From an uncultured Clostridia bacterium (GTDB lineage: Bacteria > Bacillota > Clostridia > Christensenellales > CAG-917), in assembly GCA_947625145.1 (NCBI GenBank), contig CANQNC010000012.1, forward strand, positions 1 through 46,755: a DNA stretch of 46,755 nt, given 5' to 3'. The notes beneath the pieces are model-generated. The model ran no database searches and had not been told where the DNA came from. It saw only the letters and a list, made by a program, of their open reading frames with translations. The position numbers were made by a program, and so were the translations under genes. Every line of letters starts with the position of its first letter. Position 1 is the stretch's first letter. Shown here piece after piece: positions 33,720 to 43,144 of this stretch.

Positions 33720-33858
33720 AAGGACTTTATGTAATTCAATTTTGATTTCTTTCCCCTGAGTTCCCACGTCTGCACATGGGTGGCAGTTGAGAGACAATGG
33801 ACAACAAAACCATTTCCCTCAACTGTTCATGCGAGAGCTTTTCCTCTCTAAACCCAAC
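33720..33858 (-). ncRNA. Structured leader or small RNA upstream of tRNA-Ser
   Basis: About 139 nt between the promoter and the tRNA that fold into three clear hairpins: GAGAG/CTCTC; a long CAGTTGAG...CTCAACTG with inner AATGG/CCATT; and CCCATGT/ACGTGGG. The ends TTGGGTTT and AAATCAA can close them. The tract AACTCAGGGGAAAG follows the third hairpin. SRP RNA motifs (GGAA loop, AGCAG) are absent. No class recognised. Confidence 0.4.
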
Positions 33859-33864
33859 GCTAAG

Positions 33865-33893
33865 ATTATATATTAACATTGGCGATTTGACAA
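33865..33893 (-). promoter_or_regulatory. Promoter of the leader/tRNA-Ser unit
   Basis: -35 TTGTCA (33893-33888), 17-nt spacer, perfect -10 TATAAT (33870-33865). +1 near 33858. The remaining stretch to 34159 shows no gene. Confidence 0.7.
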
Positions 33894-34159
33894 GCGAAAA
33901 TTCGGATTTTTATTTATAAAATTTAGCGCGGTTTGACAAAGTTTCCGAAAGCGTATGAAAAGCGACGTTTGGCGCGATATATATGCCTATCTCACAGCTG
34001 AAAATGGGAGCCATTGTTGCGACATGTCAAAAAGAGCGCGACGCTTTGAGTTGGCAAAACATGCGGACGCGACATGCCGCGCGGCGCATACAAATTGCAA
34101 AATATCGGGCGGATACGGAAATTTTGTTCGATTAGAATATCGCTTTTCCATTTGCGGGC

Positions 34160-34186
34160 AAAAACAAAGGGCGCATAGAGCGCCCT
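34160..34186 (-). terminator. Intrinsic terminator of rho
   Basis: Perfect AGGGCGC/GCGCCCT stem (34186-34180 with 34174-34168), 5-nt loop, then TTGTTTTT, 22 nt after the rho stop. Confidence 0.85.
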
Positions 34187-34207
34187 GTTTTATCGCGAAT
34201 ACATTTG

Positions 34208-35737
34208 TCAATTTTTGCTGCCGCGCACTGTATACCCTTCCTTCTGTATCACCTTGAGGTGAAGAAGGAGCTGGTCGATAAACTCCTTGTTGGAAGTGGT
34301 CTTGACAAGCATATTGAGCAAATTGGACGTCGCTTCCGCATTGTCCGAGCCCGACAACAGCTTGCGTATCGCCCACGTGCCCTCAAGTTCGGACGGAGTG
34401 AGAAGCAGTTCCTCCTTCCTCGTGCCGCTCTTTGCGAGGTCGATCGCGGGGAATATCCTCTTTTCAGACAGTGTGCGGTCGAGGTGTATCTCCATATTGC
34501 CCGTGCCCTTGAACTCCTCGAAGATCACGTCGTCCATACGGCTGCCCGTGTCGATGAGCGCGGTCGCGATGATTGTCAGCGAGCCGCCGTTCTCTATGTT
34601 GCGCGCGGAGCCGAAGAAGCGTTTCGGGCTGTGGAGCGCGCCCGGGTCTATGCCGCCCGAAAGCGTTCTGCCCGTGGGCGGAACAGTGAGGTTGTACGCG
34701 CGCGCGAGTCTTGTAAGGCTGTCCAACAAAATCACGACGTCCTTGCCCATTTCCACAAGGCGTTTTGCCCTGTCCAGCATCATTTCCGCGGTTTTTGTAT
34801 GGTGTTCTGGAAGCTCGTCAAAGGTGGAATAGACGACTTCGCCCTTGATTGAGCGTTGCATGTCCGTGACCTCTTCGGGGCGCTCGTCTATCAGCAGGAC
34901 CTTCAGCTCGATATCGGGATAGTTTTGCGCAATTGAAGCGGCGATCATTTTCAGAAGCGTCGTCTTTCCCGCTTTCGGAGGAGACACAATGATGCCCCTC
35001 TGCCCCTTGCCTATCGGCGAGACCAAATCTATGCATCTTGTGGCGTAGTCGCGCGGCTGTCCCTCGAGGCGAATGCGCTCGTCGGGATAGATCGGGACCA
35101 TTTCGTCGAAGTTCAGGCGTTTGCCTATGGTCGAGGGGTCGTCGCCGTTGATCTCGGTCACTTGTATCACCGCGGCGGGTCTGCCCTCCTGCACGGTCTT
35201 GCAAAGCGCCTTGACATAATCCCCTCTTCTTAGCGAGTATTGCTTGATCTTCATCGCGCTCACGTAGGCGTCCATATCGTTGAACTCGCCGTTTTTCACT
35301 CTGAGGAAGCCGTAGCCGTCGGGATTGATCTCAAGATATCCCTCTCTGAGTTGCGCGGGATTGTCGTCCGTCTTAGGCTCCTGCAAAACGGAAGTTTCCT
35401 GTGCGCGAGGCGAGCGGAAATCTCTGCGCTCGGGCTGTCTGTCCGCGTTGCGCGCGGGATGATATTTGGGCTGAATGTCCCTTTGCGGCTGAGGCTGACG
35501 CGTCTCCCCCGCAGGCTTTGCGTCGGGTCTTGCGGCGGGAGCGTACGGCTCCTTCCTCGGGCGGCCTCTTCTGGGCGCCTCGGGCGGCGCCATTTGTCCG
35601 TTTGATATCTTGAAAATGGCGTCCACAAGCTCCGCCTTGTTCATCTTGGTGGGAGCGGATATGCCGACGTCTTTGGCGATCGCGCGGACTTCGAAAATGC
35701 TCTTACGGTTCAGTTCTTCAATGGTGTATACCTGCAT
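34208..35737 (-). CDS. rho: Transcription termination factor Rho
   Basis: Hexameric RNA helicase that ends transcription. 509 residues: Rho_N domain (1-45), a Pro/Arg/Gln-rich linker (about 50-125), cold-shock RNA-binding domain with GYGFLR (141-146), P-loop PPKAGKTT (253-260), LLIDERPEEV, R-loop SGGIDPGALHSPKRFFG and the arginine finger region. The linker is a disordered insertion common in Rho of high-GC and some Clostridia. GGAG lies before the ATG. Terminator just downstream. Confidence 0.98.
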   Translation of the reverse strand: MQVYTIEELNRKSIFEVRAIAKDVGISAPTKMNKAELVDAIFKISNGQMAPPEAPRRGRPRKEPYAPAARPDAKPAGETRQPQPQRDIQPKYHPARNADRQPERRDFRSPRAQETSVLQEPKTDDNPAQLREGYLEINPDGYGFLRVKNGEFNDMDAYVSAMKIKQYSLRRGDYVKALCKTVQEGRPAAVIQVTEINGDDPSTIGKRLNFDEMVPIYPDERIRLEGQPRDYATRCIDLVSPIGKGQRGIIVSPPKAGKTTLLKMIAASIAQNYPDIELKVLLIDERPEEVTDMQRSIKGEVVYSTFDELPEHHTKTAEMMLDRAKRLVEMGKDVVILLDSLTRLARAYNLTVPPTGRTLSGGIDPGALHSPKRFFGSARNIENGGSLTIIATALIDTGSRMDDVIFEEFKGTGNMEIHLDRTLSEKRIFPAIDLAKSGTRKEELLLTPSELEGTWAIRKLLSGSDNAEATSNLLNMLVKTTSNKEFIDQLLLHLKVIQKEGYTVRGSKN

Positions 35738-35809
35738 AAAATACTCCTAAAATACAAATTCTTGGTTGTGTTGTTCGGTCGATGGGGATTTGAATGAAAA
35801 TATTATGTA

Positions 35810-36460
35810 CTAAGACCTTTTGAAAATAATGACGCGTGTTGTGTCGGAAGAAAGAAATTTGTCGATATCGTCCTCGTTGAGTTCGTCCGAGCGAACGCAA
35901 ACGACGTCCTCGACGTTGAACAAAGCGGCGAAACTGTCCACGCCTTGGATATCCAGCGTGCAGCCGCCCTCCTTGTAGTGCATAGGTATCACAACATTTG
36001 GCGCTAGCCTCCTTACATATTCTTTTGCTCCTTCCGCGGTGACAGTGTACGTCCCGCCCACGGGAATGAGGAGAATATCCACATGTCCTATCTTGTTTGC
36101 AACAAGTTCCGAGCAAGGCTCCCCTATGTCCCCCATATGACAGACCTTGTGGCCGTCTATCTCGAACAAGGTCACGAGGGTTTTGCCTCGGCGGGCTCCC
36201 CCTCTTTCGTCATGCGAAGCCTCGAAGCAGTAAATGCCGACGCTTCCTATCCTGTGCTCCCCGCTTGTCGAAAACACTTTGGGGTCGCCGCCGACGCCTT
36301 TCACGTTGTTGTGATCGGTATGTGAGTGGCTGACAGTCACCGCGTCCGCCCGCACGCTTGGGAAGGCCATTCCTATGCCGCTGTACGGGTCCGTGACAAC
36401 GGACGTTCCGTCGCTTGCGACAAGCAGAAATGATGAATGTCCCAACCATTTGAGCTTCAT
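35810..36460 (-). CDS. MBL-fold metal-dependent hydrolase (UPF0173-like)
   Basis: 216-residue metallo-beta-lactamase fold protein. Metal motif SHSHTDHNN (H.H.DH), MKLKWLGHSSFLL start, HMGDIGEP, and HYKEGG near the end are those of the UPF0173 / YtkL group. No signal peptide. Substrate unknown. It begins 2 nt after the prs stop, so it belongs to the prs operon; rho follows 72 nt downstream. Confidence 0.88.
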   Translation of the reverse strand: MKLKWLGHSSFLLVASDGTSVVTDPYSGIGMAFPSVRADAVTVSHSHTDHNNVKGVGGDPKVFSTSGEHRIGSVGIYCFEASHDERGGARRGKTLVTLFEIDGHKVCHMGDIGEPCSELVANKIGHVDILLIPVGGTYTVTAEGAKEYVRRLAPNVVIPMHYKEGGCTLDIQGVDSFAALFNVEDVVCVRSDELNEDDIDKFLSSDTTRVIIFKRS

Positions 36461-36462
36461 TT

Positions 36463-37611
36463 TTACCTCTTCAAAGCGGAGACAAGCTCATGTATCTTCT
36501 GCGACGGATCGAGGAGATTTGAAACCGACTCGTTGAAGTTTGCCGCGGCGATGATGTAGGATATGTATTTTGACATGTCCGCTTCGATAAACCACTTGCA
36601 ATCGCTGAGTTCGGGGATCCTGTAAGTGAGGTTTGTGGAAAGCACTGCGTCGAAAATGCCCTGTTCGTACGCCCTGTTGAACTTCTCCACGCCCTCCGTG
36701 AAGAGTGAGAAAGTCGCGGCGAGGAACACTTTGTGAGCGCCCTTTTCCTTGATCTCCTTTGCGAGCTTCAAAATTGAATCGCCCGTTGCGATCATATCGT
36801 CCGCAACAAACACGTCCATGCCCATCACGGGACTGCCGATATACTCATGCGCTACGATGGGATTGCGCCCGTTGATGATGGTGGAATAGTCGCGGCGCTT
36901 GTAGAACATGCCGAGGTCCAAGCCCAACACCGAGGCATAATAGACGTTGCGCGTCATTGCGCCCTCGTCTGGAGATATGACCATGGTGTGATTTTTGTCA
37001 AGTTGAATTTCGGGGAAATGCTTGACGAGCTGTTTCAAAATCTGATAATGCGCAAAATAGTTGTCAAATCCCATAAACGGGACCGCATTTTGCACTCTCG
37101 GATCGTGCGCGTCGAAGGTGATGATGTCGCTTACGCCCATGGAAGCCAGCTCCTGAAGCATCATTGCGCAATCCAGCGATTCCCTCGCGTTGCGGCGATG
37201 CTGACGTCCGCCGTACAGCATGGGCATGATCACAGTGATGCGAGCGGGTTTGCCCGTGCAAGCGCAGATGATACGCTTGAGGTTTGCAAAATGCTCGTCG
37301 GGAGTCAGCGGGACTTCCTTGCCCATCATGGTGTACGTGACCCCGTGATTGCCCGGGTCGCAGATGATGTACAGATCCTTCCCTCTTACGGTCTCATACA
37401 CAATGCCCTTTGCGTCGCCGTTTGTGAAGCGCGGGCAGTCGGAAGAGAGCAAAAACGTGTCGCGTTTGAGCTTCCTGCCGAGATGAGATTCGTTGAAAAG
37501 AGTGATGAGACGTTTGTCGATGAGCTGCGCAAGCTCCTCCGCGCCGGGAGTGGCGATAAGAGCGATAGGCGCGCTTGGCGTTTCTCCGAAAACTGAAAAA
37601 TCGGGTGTCAT
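36463..37611 (-). CDS. prs: Ribose-phosphate pyrophosphokinase (long form)
   Basis: Makes PRPP from ribose 5-phosphate and ATP. 382 residues, longer than the usual about 315, of the clostridial long class. The flexible-loop region reads PMLYGGRQHRRNARES, followed by DIITFDAHDPRVQNAVPF with the catalytic His-Asp, and the PRPP loop VFVADDMIATGDSI (usually DDMIDTGGT). GGAGG precedes the ATG. It supplies purine, pyrimidine and NAD synthesis. The unusual loop residues leave some doubt about kinetics, not about class. Confidence 0.92.
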   Translation of the reverse strand: MTPDFSVFGETPSAPIALIATPGAEELAQLIDKRLITLFNESHLGRKLKRDTFLLSSDCPRFTNGDAKGIVYETVRGKDLYIICDPGNHGVTYTMMGKEVPLTPDEHFANLKRIICACTGKPARITVIMPMLYGGRQHRRNARESLDCAMMLQELASMGVSDIITFDAHDPRVQNAVPFMGFDNYFAHYQILKQLVKHFPEIQLDKNHTMVISPDEGAMTRNVYYASVLGLDLGMFYKRRDYSTIINGRNPIVAHEYIGSPVMGMDVFVADDMIATGDSILKLAKEIKEKGAHKVFLAATFSLFTEGVEKFNRAYEQGIFDAVLSTNLTYRIPELSDCKWFIEADMSKYISYIIAAANFNESVSNLLDPSQKIHELVSALKR

Positions 37612-37635
37612 GATTGCCTCCGAAAGTATGCTTGA

Positions 37636-37664
37636 ATTATATCAAATCTCCGAAGAATACGCAA
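37636..37664 (-). promoter_or_regulatory. Promoter of prs
   Basis: -35 TTGCGT (37664-37659), 17-nt spacer, perfect -10 TATAAT (37641-37636). Confidence 0.65.
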
Positions 37665-38368
37665 CCGGAATTATGCACAATTTTTCTGAAATTATACATT
37701 TTTCATCAGGGACGGCAAATATCGTATAGCAAGCGCCCATATATCTGCAAGACGCCGCGCTCGACCGCTCCGCCCGTCTGCCTAATGAAAAAGGATATCT
37801 AGCGGAAATCGGGATACGGAAATCCGAAAAAACCTCGCTTTTCGCGTAACATATGCACAAAAAGCCGCATGCCACGAAACACTACGGACAGAAAATTCCG
37901 TCTTGCCGACATGCGCAAAAGACGAATGATTTGCAAAACAAAGGCAGATTGTACTAAACTCGGAGCGGGCAAAACATTGCGTCAAATCGCGGCAAATTGA
38001 AAAACTTTGGGGTTTGCTCCAACGCAATCGCATATGCGCAAAAGCCATATAATACACGTTTGAGCACTTGTCAATGCGAGAATTGCAGGCATGTTTGTAC
38101 GGCACAACAAAAGCAAAAGTTGGCGGAAAGTTTTACAATTTTTCGGGTTTTTCGGAATACTTAGTTCAAAAAATAACGAAAATTATGTTCACGGTATGCA
38201 CCCAAAGGCATATAGTTTCAAAGCGACGGCGCGTTATCGTAAACTCGGAACGGAGCAAACTATGCGTTGAAGTTCGGCGTTTCGACCCGGATATGTTTTG
38301 GCTCGGCGGCGTTTCGGTTCAACGGAGTTTCGGTTCAGTAGCCGTATTCGACTCGGCGGCGTTTCGGC
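37665..38368. other. Long spacer between prs and hemW
   Basis: 704 nt without a convincing gene. It holds an isolated minus-strand promoter-like pair (TTGACA at 38074-38069, 17 nt, TATATG at 38051-38046) and a 16-bp direct repeat CTCGGCGGCGTTTCGG at 38302-38317 and 38352-38367, spaced exactly 50 bp, with a third partial GTTTCGGTTCA between. Confidence 0.4.
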
Positions 38369-39493
38369 TCAAAGGATAGCCGTTAGGACGCCGTTCATCT
38401 TCTCCATGCCCTCGTCGTTTAGAGCCAATCTGTCCCCCATATCTTTGAAAAAACGCATGTACACGGGAGGTATACGCCCCTGCAATTTGCGCTTGTCCAC
38501 GCCGTCCGCGGTGCGCAAACCGAGCATGATCTCCTCGTAGTCAATCTCCTTTTGCCCGAGCACTTCGAAGTCCATGCGCGGGATAGCGTCAAAGCTGTCC
38601 ACGCAGTTCACTCCCCCGATGTACGCGTGGATATCCTTGGGAGAGGAAAAGCGCAGTTCCTTTTCAAGCGGGGATATGCCGTCCGAGGTCTTGACAAGGG
38701 AAGCCGCCCCCGCGCCGAAGCCCAAATATTCCTCTCTCGTCCAATATCCGAAGTTGTGGACGGAGCGCCGTCCTTCACGCGCGAAGTTGGATATCTCGTA
38801 TCTTTCAAAGCCCTCGCCTCGCAATATGCCTATCGCCTCGTCCATAAGTTCCGCCACTTCGTCGTCGTCGGGAAGCAAAGTCCTGCCCTCTTTCACTCTC
38901 GCGGCAAGAGGCGTGCCCTCTTCAAGAGTGAGTTGATAGACGGACATATGCTCGACTTGCGGCGCGAGCGTCAAAAGCTCGGAGCGCACAAGCTCGGGAT
39001 CGTCGTAGGGCAAGCCTATCATCACGTCGCAGGAAACGTTGTCGAAAAACTTCCTTGCAAGGCGGAGGCTTTCCATTGCCCTTTTTGAGTCGTGTATCCT
39101 GCCGACGCTCTTCAAATTTCTGTCGTCGAGGCTCTGTACACCAATGCTTATGCGGTCTATCCCGCACCGCCTGTATGTCTCGAGTTTTTCCTCGTCCATG
39201 CTTTCGGGATTGCATTCTATTGTAAATTCCTTCAAATTTGTCAAATCGAAATCCCGACGAAGTTCCTCGCACACGCTCGCAATTTTCTCCTTGTCAAGCA
39301 GGTTCGGAGTGCCGCCTCCGAGGTACGCCGAAGTCACCTTCGCCCGCCCGAACTGCTCGGACGCCATGCGTATCTCCTTTTTCAGCGCGGAAAAATAGGA
39401 AAAGACGGTGCCCGCGTCTACGCCCGCATACGAGTTGAAATCGCAATATCTGCACTTTGATCTACAAAACGGAAAATGAATGTACAGTTCCAT
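38369..39493 (-). CDS. hemW: Radical SAM heme chaperone HemW
   Basis: 374 residues. Radical SAM cluster motif CRSKCRYC (Cys10, 14, 17), LGGGTPNLL, IECNPES, and the HemW motif HNFGYWTREEYLGFGAGAAS are present, with the C-terminal HemN_C domain. HemW (formerly annotated HemN-like) delivers heme rather than making it. The ATG at 39493 gives this; about 185 further in-frame codons upstream are antisense-like sequence inside lepA. 23 nt after lepA. Confidence 0.96.
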   Translation of the reverse strand: MELYIHFPFCRSKCRYCDFNSYAGVDAGTVFSYFSALKKEIRMASEQFGRAKVTSAYLGGGTPNLLDKEKIASVCEELRRDFDLTNLKEFTIECNPESMDEEKLETYRRCGIDRISIGVQSLDDRNLKSVGRIHDSKRAMESLRLARKFFDNVSCDVMIGLPYDDPELVRSELLTLAPQVEHMSVYQLTLEEGTPLAARVKEGRTLLPDDDEVAELMDEAIGILRGEGFERYEISNFAREGRRSVHNFGYWTREEYLGFGAGAASLVKTSDGISPLEKELRFSSPKDIHAYIGGVNCVDSFDAIPRMDFEVLGQKEIDYEEIMLGLRTADGVDKRKLQGRIPPVYMRFFKDMGDRLALNDEGMEKMNGVLTAIL

Positions 39494-39516
39494 GATATTC
39501 GCCTTGCAAAAGAGGG

Positions 39517-41313
39517 TCAGTCGTCGATTTTCAGAATGGAAATGAACGCCTCGCTCGGGACCTCCACCGAGCCCACCTTGCGCATACGCTTTTTGCCCTC
39601 TTTCTGCTTTTCGAGCAGTTTCTTTTTGCGCGTGATGTCGCCGCCGTAGCACTTTGCAAGCACGTCCTTTCTGTACGCCTTGACGGTCTCGCGCGCGATT
39701 ATCTTGCCGCCGATCGTCGCTTGAATGGGTATCTCGAAGAGCTGTCTCGGGATGACTTCTTTCAGCCTTTCCGCAATTCCTCTTCCCCTTGCGTAGGCGT
39801 TGTCGCGGTGCACGATGATGGACAGCGCGTCGCACAGCTCGCCGTTGATCATCATATCCAGCCGCACGAGGTCGCTCTTGACATAGCCGTCCATCTCGTA
39901 ATCGAGCGAGGCGTATCCGCGCGTGCGCGATTTGAGGCTGTCGAAGAAGTCGTAGATGATCTCGTTCAGGGGTATGCGATACACGATCTGCACGCGGGTC
40001 GGGTCGATATAGGACATATCCACAAATATTCCTCTCTTCCCTTGGCAAAGCTCCATGATCGGGCCCACGTAATCGGGCGGCGAAAACAGCGTGGCTTTGA
40101 CCACGGGCTCCTCGATATACGCGATCTCGGTCTGCGGCGGAAGCGCGGTGGGATTGTCTATGGTCAGTTTTTCCCCGTTTGTCTTTGTGACGATATAGCT
40201 CACGCTAGGCGCGGTTGTGATGAGGTCGAGGTCGAACTCTCTTTCAAGCCTTTCCTCTATGATCTCCATATGCAAAAGCCCCAAAAACCCGCAACGGAAG
40301 CCGAATCCGAGCGCCGTGGAGACCTCGGGCTCGAAGCTGAGGGACGCGTCGTTGAGTTGCAATTTCAAAAGCGCCTCTTTGAGGTCGTCGTACTTCGCGC
40401 CGTCCGCGGGGAAAACCCCCGTGTACACCATAGGCGTCGCCTTTTTGTAACCCGCAAGCGGATGCGGAGTGGGGTTGTCCGCGCTTGTCACAGTGTCGCC
40501 CACGGCGGTGTCGCCTACGTTTTTTATGCTTGCGGCGATATATCCGACTTCTCCCGCGCTGAGCTTGGCGCACGGGCGCATGGAGGGAGAAAAATATCCG
40601 ACTTCCACCACTTCGAAGCACTTGCCCGAGGACATCATCTTGATTTTGTCCCCCACCTTTACACTGCCGTCCATAAGGCGCACCATGGAGATCGCGCCCT
40701 TGTAGTTGTCGTAAAAGCTGTCGAAGATCAGCGCTTTGAGCGGCGCGTCTTCCTCGCCCGACGGAGCGGGAAGTTTGTCTATGATCTGCCCTATCAGCTC
40801 GTCGATCCCCACGCCTTCCTTTGCCGAGACCAAGGGACAGCCGTCCGTGTCCAAGCCTATGATATCCTCTATCTCCAACTTGACAGCGTCCACGTCGGCG
40901 GAGGCAAGGTCGATTTTGTTGATGACGGGCAATATCTCGAGGTTGTTTTCAAGCGCAAGATACACGTTGCTGAGAGTTTGCGCCTCCACGCCCTGCGTTG
41001 CGTCCACCACAAGAAGCGCGCCCTCGCACGCGGCAAGCGACCTTGACACCTCGTAGGTGAAGTCCACATGCCCGGGAGTGTCTATCAGGTTGAGCACATA
41101 CTCCTCTCCCTTGTAGGTGTAATAGAGGCGGCAAGTTTGCAATTTGATGGTTATGCCCCTCTCGCGCTCTATATCCATGTTGTCCAAAAGCTGATTTTCC
41201 ATATCCCGTTCGCTTACCGTGCCCGTGCGCTCTATCAACCTGTCCGCGAGCGTGCTCTTGCCGTGGTCAATATGCGCGATGATGGAAAAGTTGCGTATGT
41301 GTTGTTTGTTCAA
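39517..41313 (-). CDS. lepA: Elongation factor 4 (LepA)
   Basis: Ribosome back-translocating GTPase, about 598 residues. G1 AHIDHGKS, switch region RGITIKLQ, G3 DTPGHVDF, G4 NKIDL, and the C-terminal LepA-specific domain (LYEMD-like [15 protein letters not shown].. as [20 protein letters not shown]) are clear. The start is a TTG at 41313 ([14 protein letters not shown]) with AGAGG 5 nt upstream; a GTG at 41319 would lie in the ribosome binding site. A hairpin CGGCGG/CCGCCG sits in the leader. lepA-hemW is a common pair; hrcA-grpE-dnaK do not follow here. Confidence 0.97.
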   Translation of the reverse strand: MNKQHIRNFSIIAHIDHGKSTLADRLIERTGTVSERDMENQLLDNMDIERERGITIKLQTCRLYYTYKGEEYVLNLIDTPGHVDFTYEVSRSLAACEGALLVVDATQGVEAQTLSNVYLALENNLEILPVINKIDLASADVDAVKLEIEDIIGLDTDGCPLVSAKEGVGIDELIGQIIDKLPAPSGEEDAPLKALIFDSFYDNYKGAISMVRLMDGSVKVGDKIKMMSSGKCFEVVEVGYFSPSMRPCAKLSAGEVGYIAASIKNVGDTAVGDTVTSADNPTPHPLAGYKKATPMVYTGVFPADGAKYDDLKEALLKLQLNDASLSFEPEVSTALGFGFRCGFLGLLHMEIIEERLEREFDLDLITTAPSVSYIVTKTNGEKLTIDNPTALPPQTEIAYIEEPVVKATLFSPPDYVGPIMELCQGKRGIFVDMSYIDPTRVQIVYRIPLNEIIYDFFDSLKSRTRGYASLDYEMDGYVKSDLVRLDMMINGELCDALSIIVHRDNAYARGRGIAERLKEVIPRQLFEIPIQATIGGKIIARETVKAYRKDVLAKCYGGDITRKKKLLEKQKEGKKRMRKVGSVEVPSEAFISILKIDD

Positions 41314-41365
41314 AGCCACCTCTTTCGGCGGAAACCGCCGTCATTATGCAAATTTTGCGCTTTCC

Positions 41366-41415
41366 TTACAAAAAGTTATTGACTTTATTATAATGTAATT
41401 ATAAAATTTTATCAA
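41366..41415. promoter_or_regulatory. Overlapping divergent promoters of lepA and GDPD gene
   Basis: Minus strand: -35 TTGATA (41415-41410), 17 nt, -10 TATAAT (41392-41387). Plus strand: -35 TTACAA (41366-41371), 17 nt, -10 TATAAT (41389-41394). Both -10 boxes share the palindrome ATTATAAT (41387-41394), so only one polymerase can bind at a time. Confidence 0.65.
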
Positions 41416-41442
41416 CAAAATATTTGGATTTAGAGGGAAGTT

Positions 41443-42231
41443 ATGAATTTTGATTGGCTCTTTTCAAGACCTATTGCGCACAGGGGCTTGCACGACGCTC
41501 GTTTCCCCGAAAACAGTCTCCCCGCTTTTGAAAACGCGATCGAGCACAACTACAACATAGAGATGGACACGCAGGTCACAAAAGACGGCGTTGTCGTGGT
41601 TTTTCATGACGCAAACCTCAAGCGCGTGTGCGGCGTGGACAGAAATTTGAAGGACTGCACTCTGGAGGAGCTTAAAACCTATCGCCTCCTCGGCACGGAA
41701 TACACCATCCCCACCATGCGGGAGTTTTTGGACGCGGTGGACGGCAGGACGGGGATTTTGTGCGAGATCAAGGGCACAAATCCTTTCAACCATACGATCG
41801 AGCGGGAAACGATAAAGGCAATCGAGGGCTACGAAGGCAATATCGTGCTTCAATCCTTCAACTTCGAAGCGGTCAAATACGCAAAAAAGCACTGTTCTCT
41901 TCCCGTCGGCGAACTGTGCACATGGGCTTCCCTCGACGGCAAAAAGGCCCGCTGGTTCCCCACCAACTTCATGGGCAAAATGTGGATATGCAAGATCACT
42001 CATCCCGACTTCATCGCCTACGACGTGAAGGCGGTGGACAGGACTCTCAGCCCGAACAAATATATCCTCAAGTGGGCGAAAAAACTGCCCGTGCTGTTTT
42101 GGACCGTCAATTCAGAGGAGAAAATCGAGGACGCGCAAAAGTACGCCAACAACATCATTTTCGAAAACCTCGACCTCGAACTTGTGGAAGCCGCGGTGGG
42201 CACTTTCAATCCCCTGCCCGCGGCGGAATAA
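41443..42231 (+). CDS. Glycerophosphodiester phosphodiesterase family protein
   Basis: 262-residue GDPD TIM barrel that cleaves glycerophosphodiesters to glycerol 3-phosphate and an alcohol. The motif HRG..........ENSL..F..A (AHRGLHDARFPENSLPAFEN), IEMDTQVTKDGVVVVFHD with the metal/catalytic Glu-Asp and His, CEIKG, VLFWTVNSEE near the end. No signal peptide or membrane anchor, so cytosolic. AGAGGG before the ATG; monocistronic on the plus strand with its own promoter and terminator. Confidence 0.93.
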   Translation: MNFDWLFSRPIAHRGLHDARFPENSLPAFENAIEHNYNIEMDTQVTKDGVVVVFHDANLKRVCGVDRNLKDCTLEELKTYRLLGTEYTIPTMREFLDAVDGRTGILCEIKGTNPFNHTIERETIKAIEGYEGNIVLQSFNFEAVKYAKKHCSLPVGELCTWASLDGKKARWFPTNFMGKMWICKITHPDFIAYDVKAVDRTLSPNKYILKWAKKLPVLFWTVNSEEKIEDAQKYANNIIFENLDLELVEAAVGTFNPLPAAE

Positions 42232-42260
42232 AACCGCAAACAAGTTGAAAATCCATATGA

Positions 42261-42287
42261 AAAAGGCGTCCGTCGGACGCCTTTTTT
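42261..42287. terminator. Terminator between GDPD gene and scpB
   Basis: Perfect 11-bp stem AAAAGGCGTCC/GGACGCCTTTT with 3-nt loop and T run, able to work in both directions; GDPD ends upstream, scpB reads in from the other side. Confidence 0.9.
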
Positions 42288-42454
42288 GACGCTTTCAAAT
42301 TACACTTTCTGCGAAACGCCTTGTCAAAATCAAAAGTCTGTGCAAAGTCCGATCCAACGCAACAAATTTAGACAAAGCAAGCGGAGGGCTTGCGGCGGGA
42401 TCCATCGTTAAAAGCGTTGCACTTCATTTGACGATTTGCCCACTTCGGCGTTTG

Positions 42455-43144
42455 TCAATCGTAAACTTCGTAGTCCTCGCCTTCCAAAAAGTCGGGATCC
42501 TCGTCCGTGAAGATATCGTCGTCGGGTTCGGACACGCTGTCCGCGGCAGCCTCTTCCGCGCTCTCCTCCCCGAAAATCGTCCTGTTGTGGAAGAGGTTTT
42601 GCGAGGAGTCGGGATTGAGCAGTTGAAGTTTTTCAAGCACTGCCGAATAGTCGGGCAACTCGCTGATATCCGAAATTTGAAACTTCTTCAAAAACTCGTC
42701 CGTAGTGCCGTAAAGCAGAGGCCTGCCGACCGCGTCTTTCCTGCCCACGACCTCGATAAGCCCCGCTTTTAGGAGCGCGGACACGGCGTACTCGGAGTTT
42801 GTCCCCCCGCGCATATAGTCAATGTCTATCCTTGTGATGGGCTGATTGTAAGCTATCGCGGACAGCACTTCCAACAATGTCTTTGTAAGCTCCTTTTCCT
42901 TGAGCGGAGTGAGGACCTCGGCGATCGCGTCGCCGTAGGCGGGATTGGACATCATTTGCAACTTGCCGTTGAATTCGACAAGCAAAACTCCGCTGTCCCC
43001 GCCGTACTTTTTTTGCAGACCTTTCACGATAGAGTTGAGTTTGCCCATCGTAAGCTCGGCAAACTTTTCGCATATCTCCGTCTTGGATATCGGGCTTCCG
43101 CTTGCAAATATAAGCGCTTCCACGACCTGATCAATATTTTCCAT
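42455..43144 (-). CDS. scpB: Segregation and condensation protein B
   Basis: 229-residue winged-helix subunit of the SMC-ScpAB condensin. Blocks ALIFASGSPISKTEI, TLLEVLSAIAYNQPITRIDID, and DAVGRPLLYGTTDEFLKKF are typical. The C-terminal 50 residues are very acidic (EESAEEAAADSVSEPDDDIF). The start at 43144 follows GGAGG and overlaps the scpA stop by 14 nt, so the two are coupled. Confidence 0.96.
   Translation of the reverse strand: MENIDQVVEALIFASGSPISKTEICEKFAELTMGKLNSIVKGLQKKYGGDSGVLLVEFNGKLQMMSNPAYGDAIAEVLTPLKEKELTKTLLEVLSAIAYNQPITRIDIDYMRGGTNSEYAVSALLKAGLIEVVGRKDAVGRPLLYGTTDEFLKKFQISDISELPDYSAVLEKLQLLNPDSSQNLFHNRTIFGEESAEEAAADSVSEPDDDIFTDEDPDFLEGEDYEVYD

Noticed and set aside
33720..33858. 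SRP (4.5S) RNA or 6S RNA upstream of tRNA-Ser
   Set aside because: The SRP GGAA/AGCAG domain is absent, and the length and fold do not give the long single bubble of 6S RNA.
37782..38105. 107-aa minus-strand ORF downstream of the orphan promoter
   Set aside because: Composition (Ser, Phe, Arg, His, Cys) is that of random sequence and no SD is present; kept only as a possible RNA.
39494..40048. N-terminal extension of hemW (about 185 codons)
   Set aside because: It lies inside lepA on the same strand in another frame, is Arg/His rich and precedes the true MELYIHFPFC start with its own ribosome binding site.
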